Assembly: GCA_950061135.1 (NCBI GenBank)
Contig: CATLVU010000012.1
Coordinates: forward strand, 1-38,146
DNA from: an uncultured Oligoflexia bacterium
Lineage (GTDB): Bacteria > Bdellovibrionota > Bacteriovoracia > Bacteriovoracales > Bacteriovoracaceae
Length of the DNA: 38,146 bases
Direction: 5' to 3'
Under the pieces are notes generated by a model. The model searched no databases, was not told the DNA's origin, and was given only the letters and a program-made list of their open reading frames with translations. The translations under genes were made by a program, and so were the position numbers. This document shows, in pieces, positions 24,101 to 32,801 of this stretch. Positions within the stretch are counted from its first letter, which is position 1, and each line of letters begins with the position of its first letter.

Positions 24101-26629
24101 AACTGAATTAAACACTTCTTGATCCATTATCCTTGTTTTCGTTGCATTTTTATGAAAGTAATTACTTTTTAGAAATTGATCTGGCATAAAACTTGTTCCT
24201 AAATCAACTCCGTAAATCACATTCCATTTATACAAATTAAAGCTTTCGGCTTCATTAAGTGGCAACTCATTTGATACTGGTTTTTTTATAAAGTTTACTA
24301 GTTTTTCACAGCTGTCAATTTTGCAAATTACTGATTCTGCTACTTTTCCATGTATCGGTGTTCTTTTCAATAACTCTTCTTTTGAGCTATCTGAATAAAA
24401 ATGTATTATTTTTTCATGCCCTTCAACATTACTACTTGATGGAGTCACACTTCTTAAAAACTTATACCCCAAAAGATTACCACTAAGTTTGTCTAGAATT
24501 ACTTGATAGAAATTCAAGTTCTCCTCAACAACTTCATCTAAATTATACTTCTTTACTTTTAAAACTAAGGGGATTGCGCCTTTTTTTAGATACTCAATTT
24601 CCGTAGTTGCACCTAATGCATTAGTAATTTTTTGAATTCTTTTTCTTGCTCCTTTTGGTAAATACTCCCCCTTAGAACTCTCCTCTAAGAAATGATAAGA
24701 TCCTGACTCAAGACTAAGTCTTGTAACAACACTATTATCATTACCTTTTTTATCGTATCTATAAGTGTTCTCGAGTGCATTAAAAGTAATTTTTTTATCT
24801 TCTATTTTATCTAAGTGTTCTTTATACAAAGCAGCATTCGTCTTATTTCCTTTTATTTTTTTTAATGCTCCCTCGCTCATAGTGCTAAAGTTTTGAAGCT
24901 TCAATTGATCCTTCAAGGCACTAATAAGAGGAGATACCAACTCACTTTCTACTTTTTCAAACTTACCATTTAAATTTAAATAAACTCCATTAGTGGTTAC
25001 TAAATCAGATAGTCCATCTTGATTGATATCATGAGCGATGGATTGTGATGTACATGGAAAATCTACTTTCTGCTCCTCTTCCATACCTGAGACTGAACTA
25101 TAAATAATACTCTTCGAATTATTCGAGCAATACAATAGATCAAAGTTATTATCTCCATTAAAGTCGCCGACTAGTAATGATGAGTTTTTTAATAATACAG
25201 CTTTATAATTTGTACTCGGTTCATCATACTGAAAAGCATGTTCGTCATCATGCTTATCCCAGTAACTCATAGATGGATCATTACATTTTTCAACAATTGC
25301 TTTGCTACTATATAAATCTATTGTGAACAAACAGGCCGGAGAAATTGTATTAAAGCTTTGTGGTATATTTATATTTGGGTCTACATAAAACTGAAGGTCT
25401 TTTTTATCTTCTGTTAACCTTCCAAGAGCGATATAAATCTCTTTTTTAGTAAATCTTGGAACTCTTGCATTATCATCATCACTTTGTCTATAAACATAAT
25501 CCCCAAGAGGTGACACGCCTCCGACTCTTAAAATTCCTTCTTGAATTCTAACTCCTGCTTCATGGTCAATCTTTTCAATAATGAAATCAGAAAGCCCATC
25601 ATGATTTATATCAAGCTCTTTCAAAAAACCAAATGAAGCATTAGTCTCAAAGGAAATTTCACTATCCGGTGAAGATAACCCAAACCTTTTAAGTAGTTTT
25701 GTATTGTCTATAAACTTAACACCATAAGCTCCAAGCCTTAGTGCTGTTGTATCTTCACTAGGTTTTCCATGAACTGAATATTCATCATCTGTATCTTTAA
25801 GCTCTTCGCCATAAACTGCACTAAACAATGGAAAATCATTGCCCTTAGACCAAAAAGCTTTTGTTAAATGTCCGTCTATATAATTAAATTGAATCTCTGT
25901 ACCGTTAATATTAACACTGTTTGCACACAAAGAAGCATCTACTGTTTTGCCCTTATACGAATACTTGTATTTATATATGTCTTTATAGTATTTTAGTTCA
26001 AAATTACACTGATCATAATTAAATGTAATTTTTGAATTGTTATAAAGTTTTATCTCTTTAAGATGACCATTTTTGAACCAGCTATATTCTATCCATGCAG
26101 CTCTAAATGCTGACTCTTCTCTTAGAATATTTCCTGTGCTTTTAGAGAACGTTAGTCTTTCTCCACTTGGGATATCTATAATAAAGTGATTCTCATCTTG
26201 AGATAAGGATGAAAAAAAAGTCAGATCTTTTTCATAAGCTCTATTTTTACCAACTTGATACTCAACAATTTTATTTTTATATTCAAAAATATAATTCGCT
26301 CTAACAGGATTTAAGTTTTTATAAAACCGAGGAAGGCCTAAGCTAAAACCAATACCAAAACCAGTATTTATTGAAGAGTAAGTTGAATAAGAAAATTTTA
26401 AGTCCTTGCGTAAATCTTTTGAATTGTTTTTTAATGGAATAGAAAATGAGGTATTCAAAGCACCTGTATTGTTATCATATTGAATTAAATTTGAAGGCTT
26501 TAGAGCTGAGAAATAACTCTCTATTGGCTTGTTTACACCTCCAAATTTAGGTACTGATATGTCATCAGCAATCAATTTAGAAGAAGATAAAACACTTAAA
26601 AGCATCGCTATAAAAATCTTCAATTTCAC
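21152..26629 (-). CDS. Giant secreted SpvB/FG-GAP/RHS-repeat protein
   Basis: This 1825-residue protein carries a Sec signal peptide (KIFIAMLLSVLSSSKLIADD). An SpvB-like beta domain follows (about 30-330, INTGFGIGFSLGLPRF), then FG-GAP-like units (DINHDGLSDFI, GDFNGDNNFDLLY, DINQDGLSDLV), a TcdB-like middle, many YD/RHS repeats and the RHS core ending in NDPINFVDPSGQS (about 1631). The last 190 residues are a variable tip: a helical part, then Gly/Tyr/Phe-rich strands. The layout recalls Tc toxin B components, where the RHS shell encloses a toxic tip. No T6SS or PAAR part is seen. GTG 26629 (AAGGA ribosome site) is preferred; TTG 26623 is possible. The target of the tip is unknown. Confidence 0.88.
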   Translation of the reverse strand: MKLKIFIAMLLSVLSSSKLIADDISVPKFGGVNKPIESYFSALKPSNLIQYDNNTGALNTSFSIPLKNNSKDLRKDLKFSYSTYSSINTGFGIGFSLGLPRFYKNLNPVRANYIFEYKNKIVEYQVGKNRAYEKDLTFFSSLSQDENHFIIDIPSGERLTFSKSTGNILREESAFRAAWIEYSWFKNGHLKEIKLYNNSKITFNYDQCNFELKYYKDIYKYKYSYKGKTVDASLCANSVNINGTEIQFNYIDGHLTKAFWSKGNDFPLFSAVYGEELKDTDDEYSVHGKPSEDTTALRLGAYGVKFIDNTKLLKRFGLSSPDSEISFETNASFGFLKELDINHDGLSDFIIEKIDHEAGVRIQEGILRVGGVSPLGDYVYRQSDDDNARVPRFTKKEIYIALGRLTEDKKDLQFYVDPNINIPQSFNTISPACLFTIDLYSSKAIVEKCNDPSMSYWDKHDDEHAFQYDEPSTNYKAVLLKNSSLLVGDFNGDNNFDLLYCSNNSKSIIYSSVSGMEEEQKVDFPCTSQSIAHDINQDGLSDLVTTNGVYLNLNGKFEKVESELVSPLISALKDQLKLQNFSTMSEGALKKIKGNKTNAALYKEHLDKIEDKKITFNALENTYRYDKKGNDNSVVTRLSLESGSYHFLEESSKGEYLPKGARKRIQKITNALGATTEIEYLKKGAIPLVLKVKKYNLDEVVEENLNFYQVILDKLSGNLLGYKFLRSVTPSSSNVEGHEKIIHFYSDSSKEELLKRTPIHGKVAESVICKIDSCEKLVNFIKKPVSNELPLNEAESFNLYKWNVIYGVDLGTSFMPDQFLKSNYFHKNATKTRIMDQEVFNSVDRKTTMSDYTTYGPLKVVNEKKTGVESSSFGANIPETSIYERVETVSSIFSNVLLKKSINKFDKYGSTVPIAQTVYSYENNYGEDNFKVIQDVLVNKDYSEKSSITLDQFGREKKAVSSRGKIKQTAYGENELKVIKSDDDKEIIENYSNLYEIKSVQEYIKGDDHPYSKLQYNYRSPYVVDKIILNNESLDIDYTFKDSLMLSFEIVKNEKLQKSIFKELDHLGNTILAKQTVDGVESLISKNLFDAHGNLVEDYLGQHNSLNEIKRYEYKYDFMNRLINKFDNVTKKNESWEYDNSKRYYVNDKLISTKEIHPAKLISHIERGDSKKISVEDSFSSGIGALFFEDVNLSYNRNSDGAIANVVSHDLYKIYNVKKGLFEVVFDDISKVKINVNDNIDLIENYNNTYSFSYDLRSRLESLKTNTYTVNVAYDEDDNISVQEFNVDKLDTFYREEYDYNHQNLVRDSNLTVKNISTPLKYSYEGLSVSKIQGLIDHIDYDSSGAIKSIVYTSGLEVKHSRDQLGQLESIEVIKNDSSVFKESYQRNSDNLIYQMNNNINKDLNDNIITYNYSNDLRFLGATKIGDKTIARDEFYTQKTNDLISYKTKIMQIDNNQINYGLKSQINGVISQSQSHSIEFLSEDLHFARGKFVKYIKVNGTIIGAIIFSDEQSLFYPIITDVRGSVRLVYNKDNELVLMKNYDAWGFLDRQNYISHEDIDQYILFDYAMLMRLEFNSDYLFAKHRVYNSKSGRWLTLDPLLLDSVETLLDNRYYEIDGLSYAANDPINFVDPSGQSAEAIFIEHTTAQLGNLAHAMKYELMSAYKYVSTFVTEQTITGLGGKVSTPSAFKPFSGSFRMGYDRIKGPEAFGEVGYKYGTVGGSGQFGYSNGGLRAIGRFGVYQGKVGVDYTLGTSQYARGKFDVGPIGFQYNSTGFGRLDYTFGNFYGAKIGGYFNFQLSPAAYNGFNQAASYSDWAYQGVPYPNY

Positions 26630-26710
26630 ATCCTTTCCTTTAAATAATGATTGATAGTAGCAAATATTACTTTGGTAAGGTGAGCTTATGAATATTTTAC
26701 ACATCGCAGT

Positions 26711-26755
26711 AATCCTTCTGGGTTTTCTGCTACCATAAGAAAAAAAACAAGGATT
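26711..26755. promoter_or_regulatory. Seven-base dyad in the divergent RHS/secreted-protein gap
   Basis: AATCCTT (26711-26717) and AAGGATT (26749-26755) are exact reverse complements. The right arm is the ribosome site of the plus-strand gene that starts at 26761, so the RNA can hide it. The dyad could also be a protein-binding site shared by the two divergent genes. Confidence 0.4.
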
Positions 26756-26760
26756 CTAAA

Positions 26761-29700
26761 TTGAAAAAACAGATGCTTATTCTACTTACAACTTTATTTT
26801 CATCACCTTATTTATTAGCACAGTCTCCTTCTAAGCTATGCAAGCTAAGTGAAGATATTGAAACACAAGACCAGATTAGCAAGCAGGTACTTTGCCTTAA
26901 AAAATACTGTTTAGATCAACTAAGCACATCTTCTGATGAAGATCAGACAGAGGATTCTGTTTCTGATCAAGACATCAAATCATGTGTTGAAGATATTTAT
27001 CGACAACATTTAGCAAATGACAAAGAATCAAGACTCAAAGAAATTGCAAGGCTAAAGAAAAAAATCACATCATCTGAAGATTTAGCACTACTATTAAATC
27101 TGGCCCAAATCGAAGAGATTGAAATCAAAGGAATAGAACAAACAATAATTGATCATTTCCAATACTGGGATGATGCTATCGTTTATCAAATTTATCAGCT
27201 AGGAATATATGATAAACAGTCATATTTAAATTATTTGATGGCTCAAGACTATTCTAACCTAAATAACTCTAGCGCCCTAATTGCTCTTTTAGAAAATAAT
27301 GCATATCAAGAAATTGAAGACTATATTATAAGTAAAAATAAACTCACAGCGGCTGTCTTCAAACTAAAACCTACTGCTGGCCTAGCACAATTAATTTTAA
27401 ACAATACAAGCTCCAAATTATACAACGCTAAGTATCTTACATATGCTCGTGAGAAAATTTTAAAAGATAATAGTCTGAATTTATTTTTTTCAGATTTACT
27501 CTATCAAAACATAAATAATCAAAAGTTTAACTCTATTTTTTTAAAGTCTTTTCAATCTCATTATAAAAATAACTTCTGGAAGTATTACCTCTTGGCAGAT
27601 GCGAAGATTACTATAAAGCATTTTGAGAATATTGATGTCTCAAAAAGAATAGAAGATATTCAATTTATTATTAATCATTTACAGAGCAAAGACATAAATT
27701 TAGTCACTGATTTTCTTGATCTCATTTCATCTAAAAATAAAAAAGTTTTTAACCAAGTAACTCTAAATTTAATAGAGTACAATTCTGCAAACGAGGAACA
27801 TAATGAAGTTCTTTTAAGTTACATTATACAAAACATTAAAGAAATTAATAAAGAGTCCGTTTTATATTTTTTAGAGAACTCACTTATAAACTATACCAAT
27901 GATGTAAACACATACAATGTTAGTAACCTAGCTCTCGAAGTAATGAATGAACAAAAGTATTTTGAATTCATAACAGACCTATTCACTAAATATAATAAAA
28001 TTAATCTCCTTATAAATGCCTCATATAATGTGAACGCTCAAAATCTAAAATCGATAATTGAGATCACCAGAGAAAAAAACGTTAATCTTTTTTCAAATAT
28101 AAACTTAAGTATGATTCGAAATATAAATTCTTGGGTAATAAATACTAAAGAATGTGTTTTATCAAATTGTTCAAACTTGAATGATTTTGTAAAAATACCG
28201 TCTACTCAAATTTATCGTATTATATTTAAGCATGGTAATATTGCACAAACAATTAATCTCTACTCATTAATTGCTAACGAGTCTAACAATATCTATTTCA
28301 ACAACAAAGACATACTGAGTTTTATAAAAATCCTCGAACAAAGGGAAAGCAATTTTGACTTTGTGGTCAACAACATGAAAAAGCTAATAGAAAAATCTGA
28401 AGAAATAGTAAGTGAACTATTAAACATACAAATTGATGAAGATATATCTAAGGATAACCTTAATAAAAGAATAAATGACTTAAGAAAGAATCTTCCGCTG
28501 ACTAAAAATAGAACTGACAAATCTAAGGTCACGAAAGCCCTATTAAATATTGAATATATTATTTCTCAAATGAAAGCAGACGAAAAAGGTGTGGCCCTTG
28601 AGGAACTATATAATCTTATAGAACTAGAGAAAATGTCTATCAGAGAAGGATTCGTAAACACTGTTAATGAGAAATCTATTTTATCAGCTCTACAGAATCT
28701 ATATCGAAAAAGACATTCTAGTAAATGGGCAACTGACCTTGTTCTAGACGAACTACAGCAATATGGTAATTTAGTTACTCAAATTGATGACGAAAACAAA
28801 GCATTGTATAAAAGTTATATGATGAAATATGCCTTAGCAACTGCAAGCGAGACAAGATTAAAAGCTTTAGATTATTTTGAGATTGATGCTTTAAGTAAGA
28901 TGATGATGCATTATAATGAATTGCCTAAAAAAATTAATCTCAAAGTTGAAGAATTGAACTATAGTGAAATTTTAAAACAATTTTTTGTAAGTTTTAATAA
29001 TTACTTTAATACCCATACAAATACACAAGTAAATATCCCACTTCTTTGCGACTCAGGTAGTACATGTATCTATGATATGAGATATAATCAAAACATTGGA
29101 GCACTTACTAATATAAAGTCTGAACTAGAAGTAATAAATTATAATCAAGAAGACCTCAAAGTTTACAAAAATAGGAATATTAACATCATTGGAGCATTAA
29201 ATGATGTTCTCTATATTGATGGCTCAGTTGATAAAAATAGTATTCCGGATCAACGAAAAAGAGCACAAAATGGAATCCCTCCCAAGATAGGCAAAAGAAA
29301 CAGAAACGTTACATATTGTGTTTTCAGGGTAAAATATCCGTTTGGTAGTGCATGCTTAAAGAAGAAAACTAAAACCCTTGTTGATGAATACGTTGCCGCA
29401 ATTGGATTTCCACCTGAGGATGGACTAGATGGATTTAGTGGAGCTGATTCAGCAGAAATCTATCTTAATCTCAAACAATCACAAGGATCAAAATTTTCAA
29501 GAATAATAATTCTTAACAACTCAGGAGTTGGAGGAGAAGGACAACTTGGTGGGATTTGGGACAATAAGCAATTTTTTAAAGGAAGGGCCAGAAGTAATAG
29601 TAGTGAATCTGATCTAACATTTGCTGGTGTTGGCTTTGGTTTTGGTAGTGCGGGAAAAGGCAAACGTGTTAGTATTGATGAGGCAATTCCAGGCTATAAA

Positions 29701-29880
29701 GAACAAGGTACGGATGGAGAAAAGGGACTTGACGGAAATATCAAAGATGTCCACCTTATAGGAGAGGCTAAATCTTTCAGTGTCCTCCAACTAGGAATCA
29801 AGCTTAATCCGGATCCAGAACCTGAAGAAGAGGAAGAACTGTCTAATGAATTGACAGAGTCTGCAAATAGTTCAAATTAG
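26761..29880 (+). CDS. Large secreted protein with Gly-rich C-terminal module
   Basis: The 1039-residue protein starts at TTG 26761 (AAGGA ribosome site, seven-base spacing) and has a signal peptide (about 1-20, ending LLAQS). Residues about 30-780 are helical and Asn/Leu/Ile-rich, like a long solenoid; no family is recognised. The C-terminal 200 residues change character: Gly-rich turns (DGLDGFSGAD, NNSGVGGEGQLGG, GVGFGFGSAGKGK, GTDGEKGLDGN) and an acidic end (EPEEEEELSNEL). It is divergent from the RHS gene and 35 bases before a second large secreted protein, so the three may act together outside the cell. Function is unknown. Confidence 0.85.
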   Translation: MKKQMLILLTTLFSSPYLLAQSPSKLCKLSEDIETQDQISKQVLCLKKYCLDQLSTSSDEDQTEDSVSDQDIKSCVEDIYRQHLANDKESRLKEIARLKKKITSSEDLALLLNLAQIEEIEIKGIEQTIIDHFQYWDDAIVYQIYQLGIYDKQSYLNYLMAQDYSNLNNSSALIALLENNAYQEIEDYIISKNKLTAAVFKLKPTAGLAQLILNNTSSKLYNAKYLTYAREKILKDNSLNLFFSDLLYQNINNQKFNSIFLKSFQSHYKNNFWKYYLLADAKITIKHFENIDVSKRIEDIQFIINHLQSKDINLVTDFLDLISSKNKKVFNQVTLNLIEYNSANEEHNEVLLSYIIQNIKEINKESVLYFLENSLINYTNDVNTYNVSNLALEVMNEQKYFEFITDLFTKYNKINLLINASYNVNAQNLKSIIEITREKNVNLFSNINLSMIRNINSWVINTKECVLSNCSNLNDFVKIPSTQIYRIIFKHGNIAQTINLYSLIANESNNIYFNNKDILSFIKILEQRESNFDFVVNNMKKLIEKSEEIVSELLNIQIDEDISKDNLNKRINDLRKNLPLTKNRTDKSKVTKALLNIEYIISQMKADEKGVALEELYNLIELEKMSIREGFVNTVNEKSILSALQNLYRKRHSSKWATDLVLDELQQYGNLVTQIDDENKALYKSYMMKYALATASETRLKALDYFEIDALSKMMMHYNELPKKINLKVEELNYSEILKQFFVSFNNYFNTHTNTQVNIPLLCDSGSTCIYDMRYNQNIGALTNIKSELEVINYNQEDLKVYKNRNINIIGALNDVLYIDGSVDKNSIPDQRKRAQNGIPPKIGKRNRNVTYCVFRVKYPFGSACLKKKTKTLVDEYVAAIGFPPEDGLDGFSGADSAEIYLNLKQSQGSKFSRIIILNNSGVGGEGQLGGIWDNKQFFKGRARSNSSESDLTFAGVGFGFGSAGKGKRVSIDEAIPGYKEQGTDGEKGLDGNIKDVHLIGEAKSFSVLQLGIKLNPDPEPEEEEELSNELTESANSSN

Positions 29881-29915
29881 GCACAGAACTAGCTAAATTG
29901 CTCTACAATCTTAAT

Positions 29916-32234
29916 ATGAAGTACATTCTTTTTATATTTATAAGTTTATTTATTTTATCATGTAAAAATGGTGAGAAAGCAACCTATCATAAAGACCCAG
30001 AGTTTAAAAAATTAAACGAGAAAGATTTTTTAGAGGCTGCAAGTATTGACTCATCAATTAATACAAACAGAATGGATGCAAAATTTTCTTATAAAAAATA
30101 CTATAATTTATTAAATCTAAAAATTAGTAATACAGAACTTTCAGTTAATAAGAAGCTGAATATTGCGAGAACTTTATCATTTCATTGTAGTGAACAAAGC
30201 ATAGATATCCAGCTTAATTCTTTTAAAACTTTACTTAATGTCTCAAAGAATCCAAGTTTTAACTTAACGATTTTAAATTATGAAAAAGAGTTTCTAAATA
30301 GATGTGAATATATAACTGATAGATCATTACTTGAGATAAAGCATATTCATTCTTTTGTTCTAGATTTACCTAAAGAATCTATAATGCCATTGCTAGAAAA
30401 CATCATTGATATTGACAAGCTTGTCTCTCAAAAATCAGTTTTGGCCCAAAGCTATTCAAGTTATAATGCTGCTGAGTTAAATAAGTTATTTTTACTACTC
30501 TCAAATACATCGAGTATCAGTGAGATAACTCAATTAATAAACCTTCATAAAAAAATATCTCCTTTATCAAAGATCAATAGGATTGAAATATTAGAAAAAA
30601 CATTTGAAGGCGCTAATGGACTTAGAATTATTGAAAATTCGGAATTAGAAACTATTTCTGAGTTTTTACATGTATATCTAAACGAAAAAAATGAATACAA
30701 CCAAGCTCGACTAAAAGCCGCCATAAACATCTTAATTTCTAAGATTCAAAATAAATACGCTAATATTACCCGCTTCGAAGATATCAAAGAGATACTGGCA
30801 TCTGCTTGGGAAGACTATACTAAGATTTTTCAGCTTTTAAAAACCGATAAAATAAAAAATAAAAAATTTATTATCCAAAGCTTCGGTAAACTTAATCTTA
30901 TAATAGAAAAAATATATCAATTACCTCTGAATAGAACTCCTGCAAAAAATTTCTTAGAAAATATTAATGGTGAAACTGGACAATTAGCACTTTTTCACCT
31001 TTTAAGACTTAGTAACGTAGAAGACAGAGCATTACTTGTCGATGGGGATAATCAAACACATAGAGAAATCTCAATTAATAGTACTCTTGATACTTTGTTA
31101 GATCTCAGAATTAAAATTCATCAAACTAACGGCTCAACTGCAATAAAAAACTACTGTGCTTTTTTAAACAATATTCAATTCGGCAATAAAAACTATAAGA
31201 AAGTAAAAAAAGTAAACTCTATAGTTAATAATCAAAATCTGTTTGGGTGTTATGAATTAACAAGTTTTGAGCACCTTTTAACTAAAAAACAAAAAGCTCA
31301 AGATGAAAAATATCAACTAAGCCTTAAAATAGATAATGTAGAGTCTTCTGTTGATCTACTAATAAAACTAAATGATGTAGACTTAACAATTACTTCAGAT
31401 TACTACAATGGGCCTTTATGGTATTTGGCCACTGCAAGAAAACGTGGAAAAAGAACTAACCCAGTTGTTGATCTTAATGCAAAAGCTTCAGTTTTAGCAT
31501 TAGATGTTAATCTCTCAAATAATGACAAAAGGTATTTCCCAATTGATACATTGCGATTATTTTATAATTACGATGTTACGAAGGCGTCTGTTCCTAAGTC
31601 TCAAGAGACTTACCTTGGTGATAAACCTCTAAAACAGGGTTTTAGAGGTGGTAACTTAACTATTAGTGTTAAATCAACAAAAAGTATACGTCCAATAGCA
31701 ATATCTGAAGGAAGTAATGGAGAAGAGGGACCTGATGATATATACCCAGGCTTGGGTATAAAATCTCAAGAAATTCAAACAATGCTTTTTATGGGAGAAA
31801 ACTCAGAGTTTTACGGGAATGCAATCTATGCTTTTAATGGCGTCACTTTCCCAAATCTCGATTTACTGACTCTAAAAAAGTTAAAGAATTACGCTTTTGA
31901 CGTTGTTATCAATAAAGAGCTAACGGATCAAATTCACAGGGATCTATGCTTGGAGAATCAAAAAAAGTCACCTAACGATATTTGTTATATTTCAGGTGAT
32001 ACAAGTGCATATAAAAAATTAACAAACAATGAATATAACTATTTAAACCAAGTCGCAGACAATGCTCTAAAGCATGCTGTCAGTTTACTAGCTAATGAGC
32101 ATACAACGGTTAATTATATAAGCGAGAAATTTAATTTTCCACCAAACCTTGATGATGCAAGAGGTGTAACTACAATGTTTGATAATGGTCCTCATGGAAC
32201 AAAGGGAAAAATAAAATTCAAACTAAGAAATTAG
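29916..32234 (+). CDS. Large lipoprotein with helical solenoid and Gly-rich end
   Basis: The 772-residue protein starts at ATG 29916. A hydrophobic stretch ends in the lipobox FILSC (Cys16), so the protein should be lipid-anchored. The body is helical and Asn/Lys/Leu-rich. The C-terminal 250 residues become beta-like with a Gly-rich module (GFRGGNLTISVKST...ISEGSNGEEGPDD) and end in DNGPHGTKGKIKFKLRN. The overall plan resembles the preceding gene, which suggests a paralogous pair. No clear ribosome site is seen, so expression may depend on the preceding gene 35 bases upstream. No function can be assigned. Confidence 0.82.
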   Translation: MKYILFIFISLFILSCKNGEKATYHKDPEFKKLNEKDFLEAASIDSSINTNRMDAKFSYKKYYNLLNLKISNTELSVNKKLNIARTLSFHCSEQSIDIQLNSFKTLLNVSKNPSFNLTILNYEKEFLNRCEYITDRSLLEIKHIHSFVLDLPKESIMPLLENIIDIDKLVSQKSVLAQSYSSYNAAELNKLFLLLSNTSSISEITQLINLHKKISPLSKINRIEILEKTFEGANGLRIIENSELETISEFLHVYLNEKNEYNQARLKAAINILISKIQNKYANITRFEDIKEILASAWEDYTKIFQLLKTDKIKNKKFIIQSFGKLNLIIEKIYQLPLNRTPAKNFLENINGETGQLALFHLLRLSNVEDRALLVDGDNQTHREISINSTLDTLLDLRIKIHQTNGSTAIKNYCAFLNNIQFGNKNYKKVKKVNSIVNNQNLFGCYELTSFEHLLTKKQKAQDEKYQLSLKIDNVESSVDLLIKLNDVDLTITSDYYNGPLWYLATARKRGKRTNPVVDLNAKASVLALDVNLSNNDKRYFPIDTLRLFYNYDVTKASVPKSQETYLGDKPLKQGFRGGNLTISVKSTKSIRPIAISEGSNGEEGPDDIYPGLGIKSQEIQTMLFMGENSEFYGNAIYAFNGVTFPNLDLLTLKKLKNYAFDVVINKELTDQIHRDLCLENQKKSPNDICYISGDTSAYKKLTNNEYNYLNQVADNALKHAVSLLANEHTTVNYISEKFNFPPNLDDARGVTTMFDNGPHGTKGKIKFKLRN

Positions 32235-32236
32235 CA

Positions 32237-32713
32237 TTAATCCAAGCAATACATATCTAGAATTTCATTCATGTTTGGAAATTTGTCACTAAGGTCTTTT
32301 TTCTTACCCATTTCAAAATCTTTAAAATCAAAACCTGGCGACACCGTACAACCAACAAAAGAATAATCTCCTAAAGATGTACTAGCAAACCAATGTCCCG
32401 CTGGAACAAAGTATTGTGATTTATGTCCTAAGTTTAGACTAGGCCCCATTATTGTTTCAATTAATTCTCTGCTTGGAGTTATCTCTATAATCTTTAAAGG
32501 ATCACCTAAATAAAAATGCCAACCTTCATCTGACTTCAATCGATGAAAATGACTAATTGAATTCTTTGTAATTAAAAAATAGATTGCAGTTGATGCATTT
32601 CTTTTTCCAGATGAAGTATCTACTAATAATTCACTTCTATACGTCTCCGCAAAATACCCACCTTCAGGATGAGATTGCATATTATACATATTTATTATTT
32701 TTTGTTTATCCAT
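32237..32713 (-). CDS. DUF985/Cupin_5 family protein
   Basis: The 158-residue protein carries the family signatures: MQSHPEGGYFAETYRS near the start, TAIYFLITKNSISHFHRLKSDEGWHFYLGDPL in the middle and VPAGHWFASTSLGDYSFVGCTVSPGFDF near the end. The fold is a cupin barrel; the exact reaction of the family is not known to me. It ends two bases from the stop of the lipoprotein gene, on the opposite strand. No ribosome site is visible before ATG 32713, so the message may be leaderless (TCTTATAAG lies just upstream). Confidence 0.92.
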   Translation of the reverse strand: MDKQKIINMYNMQSHPEGGYFAETYRSELLVDTSSGKRNASTAIYFLITKNSISHFHRLKSDEGWHFYLGDPLKIIEITPSRELIETIMGPSLNLGHKSQYFVPAGHWFASTSLGDYSFVGCTVSPGFDFKDFEMGKKKDLSDKFPNMNEILDMYCLD

Positions 32714-32801
32714 GCTTATAAGATAGCAAATATTTTAAATCTCAACAAACACTAACCATTCTCATTTGCCATTACCTTAAATAAACTGCTAAAAAACTGA
32801 G

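Noticed and set aside
21152-26629. T6SS or contact-dependent inhibition effector
   Set aside because: No PAAR, VgrG-like, filamentous haemagglutinin or other delivery domain is present; a plain Sec signal peptide is seen.
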